A stretch of DNA of 64,000 nucleotides, taken from the NCBI RefSeq assembly GCF_000143765.1, contig NZ_GL379771.1, forward strand, positions 620,001 through 684,000, read 5' to 3'. The notes under the pieces are model-generated. The model had not been told where the DNA came from. It searched no databases and worked only from the letters and a program-made list of their open reading frames with translations. The position numbers and the translations under genes are program-made. This DNA is from Sphingobacterium spiritivorum ATCC 33861 (GTDB lineage Bacteria > Bacteroidota > Bacteroidia > Sphingobacteriales > Sphingobacteriaceae). Positions 62,106-64,000 of this stretch are shown piece after piece (position 1 is the stretch's first letter; every line of letters starts with the position of its first letter).

Positions 62106-63168
62106 CGTTCAGTTTGCACTTATCATATTTCTCCTCTTTGGTAATATACCATTCCAAAGTCAGGCACAGTTGCGCTTTGATGTTTACAGCACACAATATC
62201 ACAATGTAACTTCATATAACGGATATGATAGCGGAGTCGGGAGTCATACTTTTCATTTTTCGTATAACGGCACAAGTATCAATATTCCAAACTGGTCTGT
62301 AACAGCCCGGGTGAAAGCCCCTATTGTACCTGAAAGCGGCAATAATGTTTCCGGCCAGCCTTTTCCGGCAGATAAGATCGGTTTCAGGTTTACACATGAC
62401 GATGCACAGTCCGTCAATCTATCCAGCATCGGAGCCACCACAGCCTTAATTCCTTTGCAGCAAAGCAATGAGGTCTTTATGATACGCAATTCCAAAGCGC
62501 CCATATTTTTTCAAAGCCAATATAACGGATATATGCAGTTTCGGCTTTATTATACACTTCAGATTGCCGGCGGTGATTATCTGGATCTCTTAAAGAATAA
62601 AGACCCCTATAATATTATTGTTTACGGGCTTCCTGTCCAGTATACCGTTTATAATGAAAAAGGAGAGGCAATCCTGAGCAGAGATGTATATTACAGGATA
62701 CAGATCAACAATACCCTTACGGGAGGATCTACCGAACCGGATTACAGTATCTCCATTATGGAGAATGCAAAAAACGGAGTATTGGAATTTATCTCCTATG
62801 CAGACTACAAGAGAGGAGTAACTGCACAATACCCGGATGGCCTCCGCATTAATTCCATCACAGACTTTGAAGTCAATATCAAAGCTTTGGATCCCGAATT
62901 TAAAAATGCAGCCAACAATACACTGGACCTTTCGGTTTTAAATATACAATTGCAACCTGCTACCGATGCTTCCAAAACATATAGCAACCCCATACTTCCG
63001 ATAAGCACTTCTGCACAAACTTATCTTATAGGGACAGCAAACAAAAGCAAGAAAAAACCACAATATTTTAACATTCAGTATAATGCATCTTTTGATCAGC
63101 AAAAACTTTCAACTATTAAGTCCGGAGCCTACCAAACTTCTATAATATATGTTCTGACTCCAAGATAA
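62089..63168 (+). CDS. Two-part exported protein with subunit-like C-terminus (possible tip adhesin)
   Basis: This is 359 residues from the ATG at 62089, overlapping the chaperone gene by 17 bases. A signal peptide ends near residue 27 (IPFQSQAQ). Residues about 30-205 form a beta-rich domain of no recognised family. Near residue 225 comes GVLEFISYADYKRGVTAQYPDGLRINSITDFEVNIKA, which resembles YKTVEDYKNGVSKTVNNQLYVTSIGGGYKIKA of the second subunit, and the protein ends QTSIIYVLTPR like a last pilin strand. An N-terminal unique domain plus a C-terminal subunit-like domain is the layout of a two-domain tip adhesin. The ligand is unknown, and the alignment was made by eye. Confidence 0.65.
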   Translation: MKNQINVQFALIIFLLFGNIPFQSQAQLRFDVYSTQYHNVTSYNGYDSGVGSHTFHFSYNGTSINIPNWSVTARVKAPIVPESGNNVSGQPFPADKIGFRFTHDDAQSVNLSSIGATTALIPLQQSNEVFMIRNSKAPIFFQSQYNGYMQFRLYYTLQIAGGDYLDLLKNKDPYNIIVYGLPVQYTVYNEKGEAILSRDVYYRIQINNTLTGGSTEPDYSISIMENAKNGVLEFISYADYKRGVTAQYPDGLRINSITDFEVNIKALDPEFKNAANNTLDLSVLNIQLQPATDASKTYSNPILPISTSAQTYLIGTANKSKKKPQYFNIQYNASFDQQKLSTIKSGAYQTSIIYVLTPR

Positions 63169-63182
63169 TAAGCTGATTTGTC

Positions 63183-64000
63183 ATGAAGCGTTTTTTATTT
63201 CTCATACCGATTGTATTACTGGGCTGTATGTTTCATATAGAAGCTAAAGCTCAGCCTCACTACGATATTCAGATTAATACCGCTTCATCGCTGCATGTAG
63301 AAGAAGGTGTGGTCCAGCTCTCTATAGAAGTTATAAATACAGGCTCATCTATTTTCAAAGGATCTTTAAAAGTCGATGCTCCTGTCAATCTTTCTTTATT
63401 AAGTCAGAATACCATTGAAATTGCTGCAGGCAAAAAAAAATATCTATCCTTTAAATTTAAATGTTCCGGATTAGCAAATCTGAAAGACAAAGCGATACAA
63501 ATCACGGCGATCCAACAGGGAAACGCCGTTTCAGCTCCCGTCCGGATCAGACTGGATATTGCAGAGAAACGTGCTGTTACCCTCCACAATATGACCGATG
63601 TTCAGCTGCTACAGCGTGTAGGAGATATTGTATATGTCAAAGCACTTATACGAAATGAGGGGACATCTGACGAGAAGGTCAACTTAGTATTTTCATCTCC
63701 GGACAGAATAGGCAGCCGTTCCTTTCAAACCATTTCCATGGATTTACCTTCCGGCAAGGATACATTAGTTACCTACAGCTTTACCGTTGAAAAGTACATG
63801 ATGCAATTACCACGGTACAATCTCAATATTAACGGGCTATATCCCTCCAATGATATCTTTGGCAACCTTTCCCTTGTATTTAACAATGTATCTTCTGTGC
63901 GAAATTATGACAAGATGTTTCGTCAGGATCCGGATATAAATACCTATTCGCGAAATAATATTGAATGGATAGCTAACAATATAGGTGAGCTTAACAGTAT
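63183..64000 (+). CDS. Large exported protein, possible outer-membrane assembly component (partial)
   Basis: The gene runs off the right edge; 272 codons are visible from the ATG at 63183. A signal peptide is present (MKRFLFLIPIVLLGCMFHIEAKA) with a cysteine that may be coincidental. The visible part has two beta-sandwich stretches of the kind found in NEW3/CARDB domains (VQLSIEVINTGSSIFKGSLKV and VKALIRNEGTSDEKVNLVFSS), then RNYDKMFRQDPDINTYSRNNIEWIANNIGELNSI. Its place after chaperone and adhesin-like genes suggests an usher or anchor, but no barrel or usher motif is visible in the part present. The function is therefore open. Confidence 0.6.
   Translation, partial: MKRFLFLIPIVLLGCMFHIEAKAQPHYDIQINTASSLHVEEGVVQLSIEVINTGSSIFKGSLKVDAPVNLSLLSQNTIEIAAGKKKYLSFKFKCSGLANLKDKAIQITAIQQGNAVSAPVRIRLDIAEKRAVTLHNMTDVQLLQRVGDIVYVKALIRNEGTSDEKVNLVFSSPDRIGSRSFQTISMDLPSGKDTLVTYSFTVEKYMMQLPRYNLNINGLYPSNDIFGNLSLVFNNVSSVRNYDKMFRQDPDINTYSRNNIEWIANNIGELNS

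Noticed and set aside
1..64000. tRNA, rRNA, CRISPR, insertion sequence or prophage elements
   Set aside because: No cloverleaf-like sequence with a CCA-type end, no spaced identical repeats, no transposase or integrase and no terminal inverted repeats were recognised by eye.

Overview
The window looks like a chromosomal segment of a Sphingobacteriaceae bacterium (phylum Bacteroidota), most like Sphingobacterium. The reasons are a SusC/SusD outer-membrane pair, many genes preceded by the Bacteroidota -7 promoter motif TAnnTTTG, few Shine-Dalgarno sequences, the long form of GAPDH, and the gene content overall. The genus is inferred from family resemblance; no search was run. I saw no rRNA, tRNA, CRISPR array, insertion sequence or prophage.

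Layout. 1-4277 (minus): a SusC/SusD nutrient-uptake pair, with SusD cut by the window edge and two tandem LacI-type operator candidates upstream. 4710-5846: hemW. 5885-9941 (minus): a TolC / NtrC-type regulator / histidine kinase operon. 10118-10950 (minus): a GNAT and MerR pair. 11226-20407 (plus): a MacA-like adaptor, one ABC ATPase and three FtsX-type permeases. The TolC and MacA-like promoters carry the same architecture: two 16-bp palindromes spaced 21 bp apart, then about 60 bp to a -24/-12 sigma-54-type promoter. The two operons are therefore probably one export system controlled by its own two-component pair.

20672-29229 holds gapdh, Kdo transferase (waaA), a UDP-glucuronate decarboxylase-like gene, galE, a secreted endonuclease/exonuclease/phosphatase-family enzyme, a membrane TPR-HTH regulator and a protein of unknown function. 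29395-54515 is mostly housekeeping: mfd, an M14 peptidase, galK-galT, two metallophosphoesterases, hemH, ispH, ndk, ybeY, ruvX, dnaG, yraN and ugd. It also holds an exported peptide deformylase-like protein, a TPR histidine kinase with its LuxR-type regulator, and a glutaminyl cyclase lipoprotein. 54562-58518 (minus) has an outer-membrane barrel and a Wzc/Wza polysaccharide-export pair; the Wzc-like kinase ends in a Gly-Tyr repeat.

58996-64000 (plus) is the most novel region. It holds an AraC-type regulator, two small exported paralogues sharing a DY-x-x-GVS motif, a PapD-like chaperone, a 363-residue protein carrying a related motif in its C-terminal part (a possible tip adhesin), and the start of a large exported protein running off the right edge. 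I read it as a chaperone-usher-like surface-fibre locus that is not closely like the classical proteobacterial ones. Promoter and operator calls are pattern matches by eye; none has experimental support here.
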